A DNA stretch of 64,000 nt from Eucalyptus grandis (lineage: Eukaryota; Streptophyta; Magnoliopsida; Myrtales; Myrtaceae), in contig NC_052618.1 of assembly GCF_016545825.1 (NCBI RefSeq), positions 39,750,196 to 39,814,195 on the forward strand. The letters are read 5' to 3'. Below are positions 46,307-58,289 of this stretch, piece by piece. Both the position numbers and the translations under genes were made by a program. Each line of letters begins with the position of its first letter. The first letter of the stretch is position 1. The notes under the pieces are model-generated. The model saw only the letters and a list, made by a program, of their open reading frames with translations, was not told the DNA's origin and made no database searches.

Positions 46307-46987
46307 GGGTCCATTTGGTAACACACTTATGTTCTGGATAACAATTTATCTTCAAAAATTGTCTTTTTCTATTTTTATTCCTGAAAACAATTACTTAGTA
46401 AAAGAACGCGTTCGGTAATTACATAAAATTTCTATTATCGGAATGGAAAAAGAACAGGAATGCGATTGCTACGATTCACAATTTTTTTTGTAATGTATAA
46501 TTTCTTTTAATTTTCTTAATTTTTTTCTTATTCTTCTTTACCTCGTCCACTCGATTGGCTGCCGCCACCGTTGCTGCCCATCGCAAGCCGCCATTGATCG
46601 ATAGTCAGCCGACAACAATTAGCCAGCGGCAGCCGGCAATGACAATCAATCGATGGCGGCAGCCCACCGAAGGTCAACTACGGTCGGCGGTGGTCAACCA
46701 CCGCCAACAAACAGCAGTGGCGATTAGTTAGCAACGAGGGGTGGCGGCCAACAAGGAAGAAGAAAAGAAAAATAAATAAAAGAGAGAATAACTTAATTTT
46801 AAAATTATTCATAGAAATAAGAAATTATTTTTTTCTACTTCTTATTTATGTTCCAAATATATTCCCTAACCACTTTTCTATTCTAGAAAATAGAAAAATT
46901 AATTGACGTTATCAAATAGATTTTTATTTTTTATATTCTGAGAAATAAAAGAATAGAAAAAAAATAGAAATGTTGTCAAACGGAGCC
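46307..46987. mobile_element. Harbinger/Tourist-like MITE, TAA target site
   Basis: The ends GGGTCCATTTGGTAACA and (inverted) GGCTCCGTTTGACAACA are imperfect terminal inverted repeats. TAA flanks both sides (46304-46306, 46988-46990). Inner flanks are AT-rich with TTCTATTTT words; the core (46550-46750) is GC-rich with repeated GGCGGCAGCC-like words. No transposase. Architecture matches 21445-22105. Confidence 0.68.
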
Positions 46988-47116
46988 TAAGCCATCATCG
47001 ACAATTAGACCGCGCCCCATTTCACACACAAGAGATGGTTTTAAAATCTGTGTTATTATTCATACCAAATATATATATGGTGGTGCTATTTTTTAACCCC
47101 TAAATAATTACATCCA

Positions 47117-47411
47117 ACCATTGGGGTTCATTCCAGTAGACACCCTTCCAACTTGGAAGGGGAGGTGGGGGGGTTCAAATTCCCACATTCTCATGAGGAA
47201 TTGGGGTGCGGACGATTTCATTTCGGGACAAAGTAGGTTTAATCTTTCAATTGCATTTTTAAGCAGCCTATTTTTTTCTTTTTCTATTTATGATAATTAC
47301 CAGAGCGGGGGCAAAAGTTTGCATTCTCATATATTTCTTCAACGAGTAAGTATTAGAGTAGGATTAAAGTAGGATTAAAGTAGGATCGACCAAAAAAAAA
47401 AAAAAAAAAAG
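47117..47411 (+). mobile_element. SINE-like retroposon, chimeric
   Basis: It is flanked by ATTACATCCA at 47107-47116 and 47412-47421 and ends in about 20 A. A box B-like GGTTCAAATTCC is near 47172, as in tRNA-derived SINEs transcribed by RNA polymerase III. The tail reads GATTAAAGTAGGATTAAAGTAGGATCGACC before the A run. Between about 47240 and 47345 it contains a stretch nearly identical to the flanking genomic DNA at 47453-47590, which is unusual. Confidence 0.72.
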
Positions 47412-47452
47412 ATTACATCCACCCCATTTACAATAAAAAGACAAAATCACCC

Positions 47453-47590
47453 TTAATCTTTCAATTGCATTTTTAAGCTTTTCCCTATTTTTTTTCTTTT
47501 TCTATTTATGATAATTACCATAATTAAACATTTCAATTAGCGTATTAATGAAAAATGCATTCTCATATATTTCTTCAACGTTTTACATAC
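47453..47590. repeat. Genomic source or copy of the SINE internal segment
   Basis: CTTAATCTTTCAATTGCATT and TTTTCTATTTATGATAATTACC then GCATTCTCATATATTTCTTC repeat text at about 47239-47345. The two copies are separated by the SINE tail and differ by small indels. Confidence 0.75.
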
Positions 47591-48440
47591 TCGCAGAATA
47601 AGTAAGAGAAGCGGGTGTAAAATCATCCTGCTAGTAGTAAAGAAAAAAATCTTTGATATTGTATAAAACTAAAAAATCTCTTTTTCTATAATTTATTTAT
47701 TTTTTATTCCTCTTATCTCAAAAAAAACTCACCTTATTGGTGAACTTTTTATCAATTTCATTAGTCTACAATATATATCGAGTTTATTTATTTACTATAT
47801 CAAATAATTTATCAAGTTTATTTTTTTTTCCTTATTACACCGGTGAGATAATTTTTATTTATAGGATATGTAAGACATTAGAGGAATATGTAGTGAATAC
47901 ACTAAAAAAGTTTCGCATAATAAGGTATCTTGATATTTTTTTATAAACAATTTATAGATGATATTAGTTTATGTTAATTCAAAATAATGATATTTCACTA
48001 TAATTTCCGGAAAAAAATCCCAACTTTATGCAATGTTTTAATTTAATTAAATTTCATCAGCTTAACAATCATTTCATAAATATGAGCAATCACGTGGAAA
48101 AGAACGAGAATTTTGGAAATCTCTCTTTTCAACGAAACAAATTTTTATTAAGTAATTCTAACAAAAAAAATAAAAAACATAGTGCCTTGAATGTACAAAG
48201 AAAATCTACAATAAACAAAAACTAAACATACGAAACTTTTAATTATGATAAGTAGATCCTATATAAATGTAGAAAAACTAAGGAAAAAGGAAAGTAAATA
48301 ATTTAAGACCAAAAGACCTATAATATCATCGGAGTCAGGGATCGGCACTACCAGGCACCTCACTACACCTCCCCACCCCTCAAAACCCGTGAGGCACCCT
48401 CTCTTTGCCCCCCAGCCGCCAGGCCCGCCACCATCGACTG
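47591..48440. other. No feature seen; very AT-rich
   Basis: Strongly AT-rich DNA with only short chance frames. From 48340 to 48440 it becomes GC-rich as the 3' flank of EG45-like copy C begins. Confidence 0.5.
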
Positions 48441-48950
48441 CTATAAACGTTTAAACTCCACTCTGATCGAATCCACGGACGGATTGGCAATCTCTTCAAA
48501 TGCGCGCTGAGACAGCACCAAATCAGCGCCCGTTACGGACTGCCTGGGGGCCACGGCGGAGGACTCAACTGAGAGGGCATAGTCAACGACCTTGACCCGG
48601 ATATTGCCAGCGCCGGGTTTGCAGCCTCCAGGGCCAGACTGCGCATCGCTGATGCACCGCAACTCGTACTCCCTGCCGCAAGCTGCCCCCATGTCCCATA
48701 GTCCATCGCCCACGGCTGCGAACAGGTTGCTCACAGGGAACTGCGAGGAGCCCTCGCCGTAGCACTCCGTCCCTAAATCAATGGCAAGAAAAACGTTATA
48801 TAGCAAAGTTCTTTTTCTCTTTCTGTGCTTTTCGTTATGGGGGGTCAAAACTTACGTTGGTAGGGAGGACTATAGTACGAAGCTGTGCCATTCTCGCCGA
48901 CAGCACGGGGGACCCGGAGGACGAGGAGGAGGAGGAGGGATTGTAAAAGA
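48441..48950 (-). pseudogene. EG45-like (plant natriuretic peptide-like) gene copy C, best preserved
   Basis: Two exons on the minus strand. Exon 1 ends at 48856 with ENGTASYYSPPYQ and a perfect GTAAGT donor; exon 2 (48772-48441) follows a TTTAG acceptor and codes to a normal stop. It carries CYGEGSSQFPVSNLFAAVGD, the conserved GAACGREYELRC, the VVDYALS segment and the C-terminal AFEEIANPSVDSIRVEF, that is, a complete EG45/double-psi barrel. A leucine-rich run (LLQSLLLLLVL) just before could be the end of a signal peptide. I found no in-frame ATG nearby, so the start is either in an unseen exon or lost. Secreted EG45-like proteins act in the apoplast in water and ion balance. It could still be a gene; I list it as a pseudogene because of the missing start. 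Confidence 0.6.
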
Positions 48951-49349
48951 CTCCTGGTTGCGATTCTTTTACTAGACACCTGCTTCAGGACAAAGGTTCT
49001 GATTTTTATAATAAAGAAGAATAAATAATATGACTCGTGACTGAAACGAAAAAGAGCGGCACAAGCCCCATTTGGCTACCCCACCTTATACATATTACAT
49101 ATCGCTATGTTACCCAAACCAACCGAAACCAACAGAGCCACCGATTCACCAAAAATTAAGGGTGCGATTGTTTGGGGAAAGCATTTTCCAAGAATTGATT
49201 TTCCAGATTTTTATCCGTTCAATTCACGAAAAATGACTAGTTAACCTAAAATCTTTTTAGTTAAAATATTCATGCATAAATTTTTGAAAGTGAATTATTA
49301 AATCTCAAGAGGTTAAAACACTTTTCAGAATTGCACATTTTGAATTTTT
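48951..49349. other. 5' flank of EG45-like copy C and a TIR-like segment
   Basis: 48990-49170 matches the 5' flank of copy B (27745-27905), including CATATTACATATCGCTATG and ACAGAGCCACCGATTCAC. 49170-49340 contains GGGGAAAGCATTTTCCAAG and AATTCACGAAAAATGACTAG, words of the TIR family seen at 31478. Confidence 0.5.
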
Positions 49350-49359
49350 TAATATCAAG

Positions 49360-51065
49360 GAACTGGAATTAAAAGAAGAACGAAAAACTAAAGCCGCAAA
49401 GCCCAAGTACGTACCCTGTGCACCAAACAATTGATTGAAGAATGCTGTTGAAAGAGACTGTAGATAGGTACAAAAATAACCAGTGCCCCTAGTCGAAGCA
49501 CAGAGAGTGCTAGTCCACTCAGTTTCTTGGCAAAAGCGGCAGCCAAGAATGTCGGAATGAGGGTTGATTTTAAGCAGGAACCAAGCACCTGCAGTTAAAA
49601 ATAATTGGATTAGTGTCAGAAAGCAATCCAAAGTTTCAGAAGAGCATGAATGCTGCATAGAATGTCTCTACTTCCAAGTGCATCATCTTAAACATTCATA
49701 AATCTCTCGACAAAATCAGCAGGTCAGCACAAGAAAGCAATGAAATGAAACCACTAAAGCATCCAGAAAATATCAGCTTCGTGTCAGGAAAGGTTCAATT
49801 TGCTCCATTGTATAGCGTTACTGCCTCTACTAAAGCACAGTCCTCCATGAACTTGCTATCAGCCAAATAAAGAACTCGACTTTATCTAAGTTGCCAAAAC
49901 CAGTGGTTCACATTTTGCATCAATATTGTTCACAGCAAACACCAATTAAGCACCCTTAATCATTGCTAAATGCTCTGCCTCCACAACAATTTAGAGTATG
50001 CTAGGTTCCACATAGCCATATATCACATATTCATGAAAAATGATGTGATACAGGACTGCTTGGAGAAATGATACAAAGTCGACATGATATGTGGGAGATT
50101 ACTTCATAAAATTTCACCCTTGTTTTGCAATGAAGATGGAAGGTTGCAATAGTGTGTATACCTTTTCAAAGAAGGAGCGGTATTCTAGGCCATGTTGCAT
50201 CACGAGGATGAAGACACTGCTGAGACCCATAACACTGACAACTCCACCAATTTCGTATGATCTCGTCAAGAAATCACTGCCAAATTTCAATTCACAACTC
50301 AAGTTTCTCGAGCAAGAAAGATGTCACATTCAAGAGCAAATAAACAAAAAATTCTGGAAGCGAACTCACCAAAACATGATGGGATTAGACAGCTGAGGAA
50401 TAACTGCCTGATGGAGTGAGACCATAACCTGAGTGCCCAAAGCTAGGCATGTCATTTAGCTCATAATAGAACTTTTGGAAGCACAGTCAATACAACACCA
50501 CCTCCATCAGTGAAACCAGTGAAAAGAAATATGACCATGGGCAACAGATTAACTGATGCCAATACTGGAGATAATGAAGAAAACAAGGCTTTTGCTGGTA
50601 ATTCCAGCAACCTAAACAAGAGGTCTTACTCAAATATTAGAGAACATTTTACCAAACTACTATCAAATGCTGACCAAACCATAAGGTTCGTGAGCCAAAG
50701 TAGATAATCACGCAAATAACCGAGCAATGAAGAAAATGCGAATATTCAATGGCGAAGGCTCTTTCAAACAAGGTTGCACTCGTCAACTGGCACTCGAAAC
50801 TTGTTCAAAAATGTTGATGTGCCGAGATGCAAGGGTAAATCCAACATCTTATACTCCATTGGCATGTTCTAACCATCACATTAAACACAATGAACCAGTG
50901 GACAGGGTTTCCAGGGACACCACTCAAAGTCATGCTCTGGACACTTTCATGCGCATGATTATGAATGATAAGTTCGTGGACATACCTCCTTATATAAATT
51001 GAGTGGAAGTGGCAACCTCAAAAATGAAATCCACAATTTAGTGAACATCAATTTTATCTTCATAG
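49360..51065 (-). pseudogene. NOC4: NOC4-like unit 4: exons Y, Z, A, B
   Basis: Exon Y 51065-50986 encodes the WISFLRLPLPL region and ends at a GTATGT donor. Exon Z 50428-50370 encodes LHQAVIPQLSNPIMF. Exon A 50276-50103 encodes CDFLTRSYEIGGVVSV and IAKQG, then a stop: one base is missing in the codons that read KHRAKF in unit 1. Exon B 49588-49415 is open from SCLKSTLIPTFLAAAFAKKL to NCLVHR and keeps a GTACGT donor. The unit ends near 49350, before exon C. Identity rests on the NOC4 segment DFLTRSYDIGGVVSVMALSS and AAFAKKLSRLALS, conserved from plants to human NOC4L. The frameshift in A makes the unit non-coding. Confidence 0.78.
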
Positions 51066-51264
51066 CTATTTTGGTCAGAGACGGTACCTATAGAGATATT
51101 GAACAGAAAAGCAAATGCTCAGTTTGTATAATTGGAATGCAAGCACACAAATGACTCTGAATATTCAAAAGGAAAATTTGAAGAGGCATAACAGGAAAAT
51201 ATTAAAGGGCAGTAGATTGACCAGTAATTTATACAGAAAATTCATGCTTTTTGCTTTTAGGTCA

Positions 51265-54200
51265 AACTCTGGTGTTAATGACTTGGACGATCCACTAGCA
51301 TCATGGAAATGATCAAAACCGGGTTTCTTATGCAAATCTGTGCCAGTTGAGTCATTTCGATTGCCAACTATCTCCTCTTCCATTTTCAGATCACCCTTCG
51401 CCTCAGATTCACCATCTTCCTGAAAATCTCCACAAATGTGTGTGTGTGTGTGAGATATAGAGGGCAACCAGTGGAACAGAAGCATCATTCCCTAAAATTA
51501 AAGGCTAAAAGGTACTTGAAAGATACCTGGTAGAACCTCACAAAAAATTTATACTTCCAAGCCTACAACTCATCCTTTCTTATACATCAGTATGTCAACC
51601 AAACTAACAAAGCCACCATTTTAACAAAATTGAAGGTAAATCTGCTTCTAAGGATTCAGCTCAGGCAAATATATTAAACTCCAACCATACAATTCATCCT
51701 TCCTCACTAGACAGTACAAAATGTCTATAAGTCAATTATTTAGAGCAAGTATATCTGTTGATGGTGAAAGTCATCAGCATCATGAAGGAGATGCCTGAAA
51801 TGCAATAAAAAAGGGAAAAAAAAAACAGCACAATTGCAAAAGAAAGACTACAAACTGCCAAAGCATGGGTCCCGCATATATCAGCATTTAATGCAATAAA
51901 ACACCACAAATCACATTAGGGAATATTTAACAAACACGAAAGCTTTTTCCAAACTTTTTGGGTGCTCAAAGAGCATGCAATACTATTCCAACTGCGCCCT
52001 ATGCCATGCCATTACCTAGACAACAACATCCTCAATAAGTGATTACTCTCTTCCTATATACAAACAACAGCCACATTAATTTTTGAACCGCACAAATTGC
52101 CAAAGCATGCAAGTTGAGAGGCGCACAATATTCTCTTTCAATTACAGTGAGTATCCCGTAAGTTCATATAAATCAGAATGTTTTCTTTCAAGCAAAATCC
52201 ATAGATTAAAAGCTTTTGAGCTGGGTAATACATTAGCAAAAACCTGGGCTACTTGATTTCAAAACAGTATGTGAAAATCATCAGCGTTTCAAATAATGTA
52301 ACGAAACTACTATGTTACTACTTTGATCAGCCAAATCATAAATTTCTACTTCTTCCCCAGAAGGTACAATGGATCTAGAGAAAATCTTCCAACAAACACA
52401 GAATCCCACAACATCACAGCGTAACCATTTCCCCACCAGGTGGGGTTGAAAAGAAAGAATCATACAAAGAGGTAAAAAGAGTTCTGGAATAAACATCCCA
52501 GGGAACTTCTGAAACCATATTCACCACAAACATGGTGAGATTACATGCACAGCCACAAACTGGATCAAAGAATACAAGCATGTTCGATTGCATTTAAAAG
52601 AAAGCAAATGCAAAAATTTAAAACATTAATCGAATCTCAGAAAATTCCAAAAAAAGTTTAGCTAATGAAAATTAATGGAATCTAATATAAGAATCTACAT
52701 GTCAAAACTTGAGTGCAGTGGAGGTTTCCGGAGTACATTTGAAAAAGAAAACGCAAAGTGGATGAGCTGCACGATTTATATCAAGCAAAAAGTACAAATA
52801 AGTCCAAATGGGCATTAAGGGACTGGAAATAAAAGAAGAACAAAAAACTAAACCCAAGCGCAAAGCCGAAGTACGTACTCTGTGCACCAAACAGTTGATT
52901 GAAGGATGCTGTTGTAAGAGATCGCGGATAGGAGCAATAATAACCAGTGCCCCAGCTGGAAGCGCAGAGAATGCTAGTCGACTCAGTTTCTTAGGAAAAG
53001 CAGCAGCCAAGTATGCTGGAAGGAGGGGTGATTTTAAGCAGGAAACAAGCAGCTGCAGTTAATAATTAGCGTAGTGTCAGAAAGCAATCCAAAGGTTCAG
53101 AAGAGCATGAATGCCACATAGAATGTCTCCATTTTCAAGTGCATCATCTTAAACATTCATAAATCTCTCGACAAAATCAGCAGGTCAACATGAGAAAGTA
53201 ATGAAACCACTAAAGAATCCAGAAAATGTCAGCTTCATATCAGGAAAGGTTCAATTTGCTCCTTTGTATAGCATTACCGCCTCTAATAAGGCACATTCCT
53301 CCATGAACTTGCATATCAGCCATCTAAAGAGCTCGACTTTATCTAAGTTGCCAAAAGCAATGGTTCACATTTTGCATCAACATTGCTCACAGCAAACACC
53401 TATTAGACATCCTTGATCATTGCTAAACGTCCTGCCTCCACAACAATTTAGAGTATGCTAGGTTCCACATAGCCATATATCACATATTCATGAGAATTAA
53501 TGTGATACGGGACTGCTTGGAGAAACGGTACGAAGTCAACTAATATAGTAGACGTGATAAGTGAAAGACTGCTTCATAAAATTTCACCGTGTTTTGCAAT
53601 GAAGATGGAAGGTTGCAATAGTGCCTAAACCTTTTCATGGAAGTAGGGGTATTCTTGGCCATGTTGCAGCATGAGGATAAAGAGACTGTTGAGAGCCATG
53701 ACACTGACAACTACACCAACGTCGTATGATCTCGTCAAGAAATCACTGCAAAATTTCAGTTTACAACTTAAGTTTCACTAACATGAAAGAAGTCAAATTC
53801 AAGAACAAATAAACAAAAAATTCTGGAAGCAAACTGACCAAAACATGTTGGGATTAGACAGCTGAGGAATAACGGCCAGATGGAGCGAGATTAAAACCTG
53901 AGTGTCCAAAGCTAGGCATGTCATTTAATTTATAATAGAACTTTGGAAGAGCAGTCAATACAACACCCCATCCATCAGTGAAACCATAGAAAAGAAATAT
54001 GACCTTGGGCAATAGATTAACTGATGCGATAGATTAAGATGCGATAGATTAACTGATGCCAATACTAGAGATAACGAACGAAACAAGATTTTTGCGGTAA
54101 TTGCAGCAACCCAAACAAGAGGTCCTACTCAAACATTATGAAACATTTTACCAAACTACTATCAAATGCCGACCATACTATAAGGTTCGTGAGCCAAAGT

Positions 54201-54597
54201 AGATAATCACTCAAAAAGACAAGATTTTCCATATTTTTACATGGCAAATAATGGAGCAATGAAGAATATGTGGATATTCAATGGCAAAGGCTCTTTCATA
54301 CATGGTTGCACCAGTCAACCGGCACTTAAAACTTGTTCAAAAATGTTGATGTGCCTAGATGCATAGGTAAATCAAACATCTTATACTCCATTTGCATGGT
54401 CAAACTATCACATTAAACACAAAGAACCAGTGGACAGGGCTTCCTGGGACACCACTCAAAGTCAAGCTCTGGACACTTTCATGTGCATGATTATGAATGA
54501 TAAGTTCCTGGACGTACCTCCTTATATACATCAAGTGGAAGTGGTAACCTCAAAAATGAAATCCACAATTTAGTGAATATCAATTTTATCTTCATAG
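51265..54597 (-). pseudogene. NOC4: NOC4-like unit 3: exons Y, Z, A, B, C
   Basis: Exon Y 54597-54518 reads KLWISFLRLPLPLDVYKE, the clearest copy. Exon Z 53897-53839 has a GTCAGT donor instead of GTGAGT. Exon A 53745-53573 is two bases short at the KHRAKF site and has a GC donor in place of GT. Exon B 53052-52879 is open: LLVSCLKSPLLPAYLAAAF, KKLSRLAFSALPAGALVII, NCLVHR. Exon C 51419 to about 51265 encodes EDGESEAKGDLKMEE and KPGFDHF. Splice phases still match between exons, so the loss of function comes from the deletion in A. Confidence 0.78.
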
Positions 54598-54794
54598 CTA
54601 TTTTGGTGGTAGACAGGAACTGTAGAGATATTAAACAGAAAAGCAAATACTCAGTTTGTATAATTAGAACGCAAGCACACAAATGACTCTAAATATACAA
54701 AAGGAAAATTTAAAGAGGCATATCAGGAAAATATTAAAGGGCAGTAGATTAACCAGTAGTATATACAGAAGATTCATGCTTTTCGCTTTTAGGT

Positions 54795-55339
54795 TGACCT
54801 CTGGTGTTAATGACTTGGACGGTCCACTAGCATCAAGGAATAGATCGAAACCAGGTTTCTTAGGGAAATCCGTGCCAGTTGAGTCATTTCTATTGCCAAC
54901 TGTTGCTCTTCCATTTTCAGATCAACCTTGGCCACAGATTCACCATCTTCCTGAACAACTCCACAAATGTGTGTGTGAGATATAGAGGGCAACTGGTAGA
55001 ACAGAAGCATCATTTCGCTAAAATTAAAGGTTAAAAGGTACTTGAAAGATTCCTGGTAGAACTTCACAAAAAATATATATTTCCAAGCCTACAACTCATC
55101 CTTTCTTATACATCAGTATGTCACCCAAAATAACAGAGCCACCATTTTACCAAAATTAAAGATTAGTCTGCTTCTAAAGATTCAGCTCAGACAAATATAT
55201 TAAACTCCAACCATACAATCCATCCTTCCTCACTGGGCAGTACAAAAAGCCTATAAGTCAATTATGTAGAGCAAGAATTTCTGTCAATGATGAACACAAG
55301 GGAAGCAATAAGCATCATGAAGGAGATGCCTGAAATGCA

Positions 55340-55371
<32 letters not shown>

Positions 55372-58100
55372 AACCAGCACACTAGCAAGAGAAGGCTACA
55401 AACTCCAAAGCATAGGTCCCCCATATATCAGCATTCAATTCAGTAAAACACCACAAATCACATTTGGGAATATTTAACAAACTTGAAAGCTTTTTCCAAT
55501 TTTTTTGGGTGCTCAAGGAGCATGCAATACCATTCCAACTGCACCCCTTGCCATGCCATTACCTAGACAACAACATCCTCAATAAGTCATTACTTTCTTC
55601 CTATATACAAACAACAACCACATCAATATTTGAACTGCACAAATTACCAAAGCATGCAAGTTCAGAGGCGCACAACATTCTCTCTCAATTACAGTGAGTA
55701 TCCTGTAAGTTCATATAAATCAGAATGTTTTCTTTCAAGCAAAATCCATAATTTAAAAAGCTTTTAAGTCAGGTAATAAATTACCAAAACCCTGGGCTAT
55801 TTCATTTCAAAACAGTATGTGAAAATCATCAGCGTTTCAAATATTATAATGAAACTACAATGTTCCTACATCAATCAGCCAAATCATAAATTTCTACTTC
55901 TTCCCCAGAAGGTAAAATGCACCTAGTGAAAATCTTTCAACTAAAACAAAGAATCCCACAAAACCACAGTGAAACCATTTCCCCATCAAGTGGGGTTCGA
56001 AAAAAAGAATCATACAAGGTTGTAAAAAGAGTTCCAGAATAAACATCCTAGAGAACTTGTGAAACCACATTCCACAAACATGGTGAAATTACATGCATAG
56101 CCACACAATGGATCAAAGAATAAGAGCATGATCGATTGCATTTAAAAGAAAGAAAACACCAAAATTTAAAATATTATTCAAATCTCAGAAAATTTAAAAA
56201 AGTTTAGCTAACAAAAAATAATGCAATCTAATATCTACATGTTAAAAGTTGAGTTTGGTGGAGGTTTCCTGAGTTCTACATTTGGAAAAATGCAAAGTGC
56301 ATGAGCCGCATGATTTATATCAAGCAAAAAGTAAAAATAAGTCCAGACAGGTATTGAAGGATGCCATTGTAAGAGATTGCAGCTAGAAGCAATAATAAAA
56401 AGTGCCCCAACCGGAAGCACAGAGAGTGCTAGTCGACTCAGTTTCTTAGCAGCAGCCAAGTATGCTGGAAGGAGGGTTGATTTTAAGCAGGAAACAAGCA
56501 GCTGCAGTTAATAAATAGCATAGTGTCAGAAAGCAATCCAAAGGTTCAGAAGAGCATGAATGCTGCATAAAATGTCTCTACTTTCAAGTGCATCATCTTA
56601 AACATTCATAAATCCATCGACAAAATCAGCAAGTTAACATAAGAAAGCAATGAAACCACTAAAGCATCCAAAAAATGTGAGCTTAATGTCAGGAAAGGTC
56701 CAATTCGCTCCATTGTATAGCGTTACTGCCTCTACTAAGTCACAGTACTCCGTGAAATATCAGCCATCTAAAGAACTTGCCACAAGCAATGGTTCACTTA
56801 TTGCATCAACATTCTTCACAGCAAACACCAATTAAACACCCTTGATCGTTGCTAAATGTCGTGCCTCCACAACAATTTAGAGTATGCTGGGTTCCACATA
56901 GCCATATATCACATACTCATGAAAACTGATGTGATACAGGACTGCTTGGAGAAATGATACAAAGTTAAGCAATATGTGAAAGACTACTTCTTAAAATTTC
57001 GCCCTTGTTTTCCAATGAAGATGGAAGGTTGCGATAGTGTGTAAACCTTTTCATAGAAGGAGTGGTATTCTAAGCCATGTTGTGTCATGAGGATGAAGAC
57101 ACTGCTGAGAGCCATGACACTGACAACTCCACCAATGTCGTATGATCTCGTCAAGAAATCACTGCCAAATTTCAATTCACAACTCAAGTTTCTCGAGCAA
57201 GAAAGATGTCAAATTCAAGAGCAAATAAACAAAAAATTCTGGAAGCAAACTCACCAAAACATGACGGGATTAGACAGCTGAGGAATAACTGTCTGATGGA
57301 GAGAGACCAGAACCTGAGTGTCCAAAGTTAGGCATGTCATTTAGCTTATAACAGAACTTTGGAAGCATAGTCAATACAACATCCCATCCATCATGGAAAC
57401 CAGAAAAAGAAACATGACCATGGGCAAGAGATTAACTGATGCCAATACTAGAGATGACGAAGGAAACAAGATTTTTGCTGGTAATTCCAACACCCCAAAC
57501 AAGAGGTCTTACTAAAATATTATGGAACATTTTACCAAACTACTATCAAATGCCAACCATACTATAAGGTTCATGAGCCAAATTAGATAATCGCTCAAAA
57601 AAAAGACAAGATTTTCTATATTTTCTTTTTTTTGGTAAAATAAATTTACTCAACAATAGGCCTGTAGAAAGCTCCATCTCCTTGTACAAATAAGTTAGGC
57701 CCCGGAGTACATGAAGGAGTTCATTAGATTTTCTATATTTTTACATGGCAAATAACCGAGCAATGAAGAATACTCGGATATTCAATGGCAAAGGCTCTTT
57801 CATACATGGTTGCACCAGTCAACCAGCACTCGAAACTTTTTTGCAAATGTTGATGTAGCAAGATGCAAAAATAAATCCAACATCTTTTACTCCATTTGCA
57901 TGGTCAAACCATCACATAAACACAATGAACCAGTGGTCAGGGCTTCCAGGGACACCGCTCAGAGTGATGATCTGGACACTTTCATGCGCATCATTATGAA
58001 TGATAAGTTTCTGGACATACCTCCTTATATGCATCAAGTGGAAGTGGCAACCTCAAAAATGAAATCCATGATTTAGTGAACATCAATTTTATCTTCTTAG
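54795..58100 (-). pseudogene. NOC4: NOC4-like unit 2: exons Y, Z, A, B, C
   Basis: Exon Y 58100-58021 encodes KSWISFLRLPLPLDAYKE. Exon Z 57313-57255 is intact. Exon A 57161-56988 reads DFLTRSYDIGGVVSVMALSS and shares with unit 4 the one-base deletion turning KHRAKF into KQGRNF. Exon B 56501 to about 56358 has lost six bases and its last part with the donor (INCLVHR missing). Exon C 54950 to about 54795 is preceded by a CAG acceptor. A 102-bp LINE tail sits between Y and Z at 57625-57726. Not functional. Confidence 0.78.
57625..57726 (-). mobile_element. 102-bp LINE 3' tail insertion, 16-bp target duplication
   Basis: AGATTTTCTATATTTT occurs at 57609-57624 and again at 57727-57742. The insert reads, on the minus strand, toward TTGAGTAAATTTATTTTACC and then a short A-rich tail, typical of a severely 5'-truncated LINE. 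It is absent at the corresponding place in the other units. Confidence 0.8.
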
Positions 58101-58289
58101 CTATTTTGGTGGCAGAGAATACCTGTAGAGATATTAAACAGAAAAGCAAATACCCAGTTTCTATAATTAGAACGCAAGCACACAAAACACTGAATATTCA
58201 AAGGAAAAAGTTGAAGAGACCCACCAGGAAAATGTTAAAGGGCAGTAGATTAACCAGTAATATATACAGAAGATTCATGCTTTTCTCTT

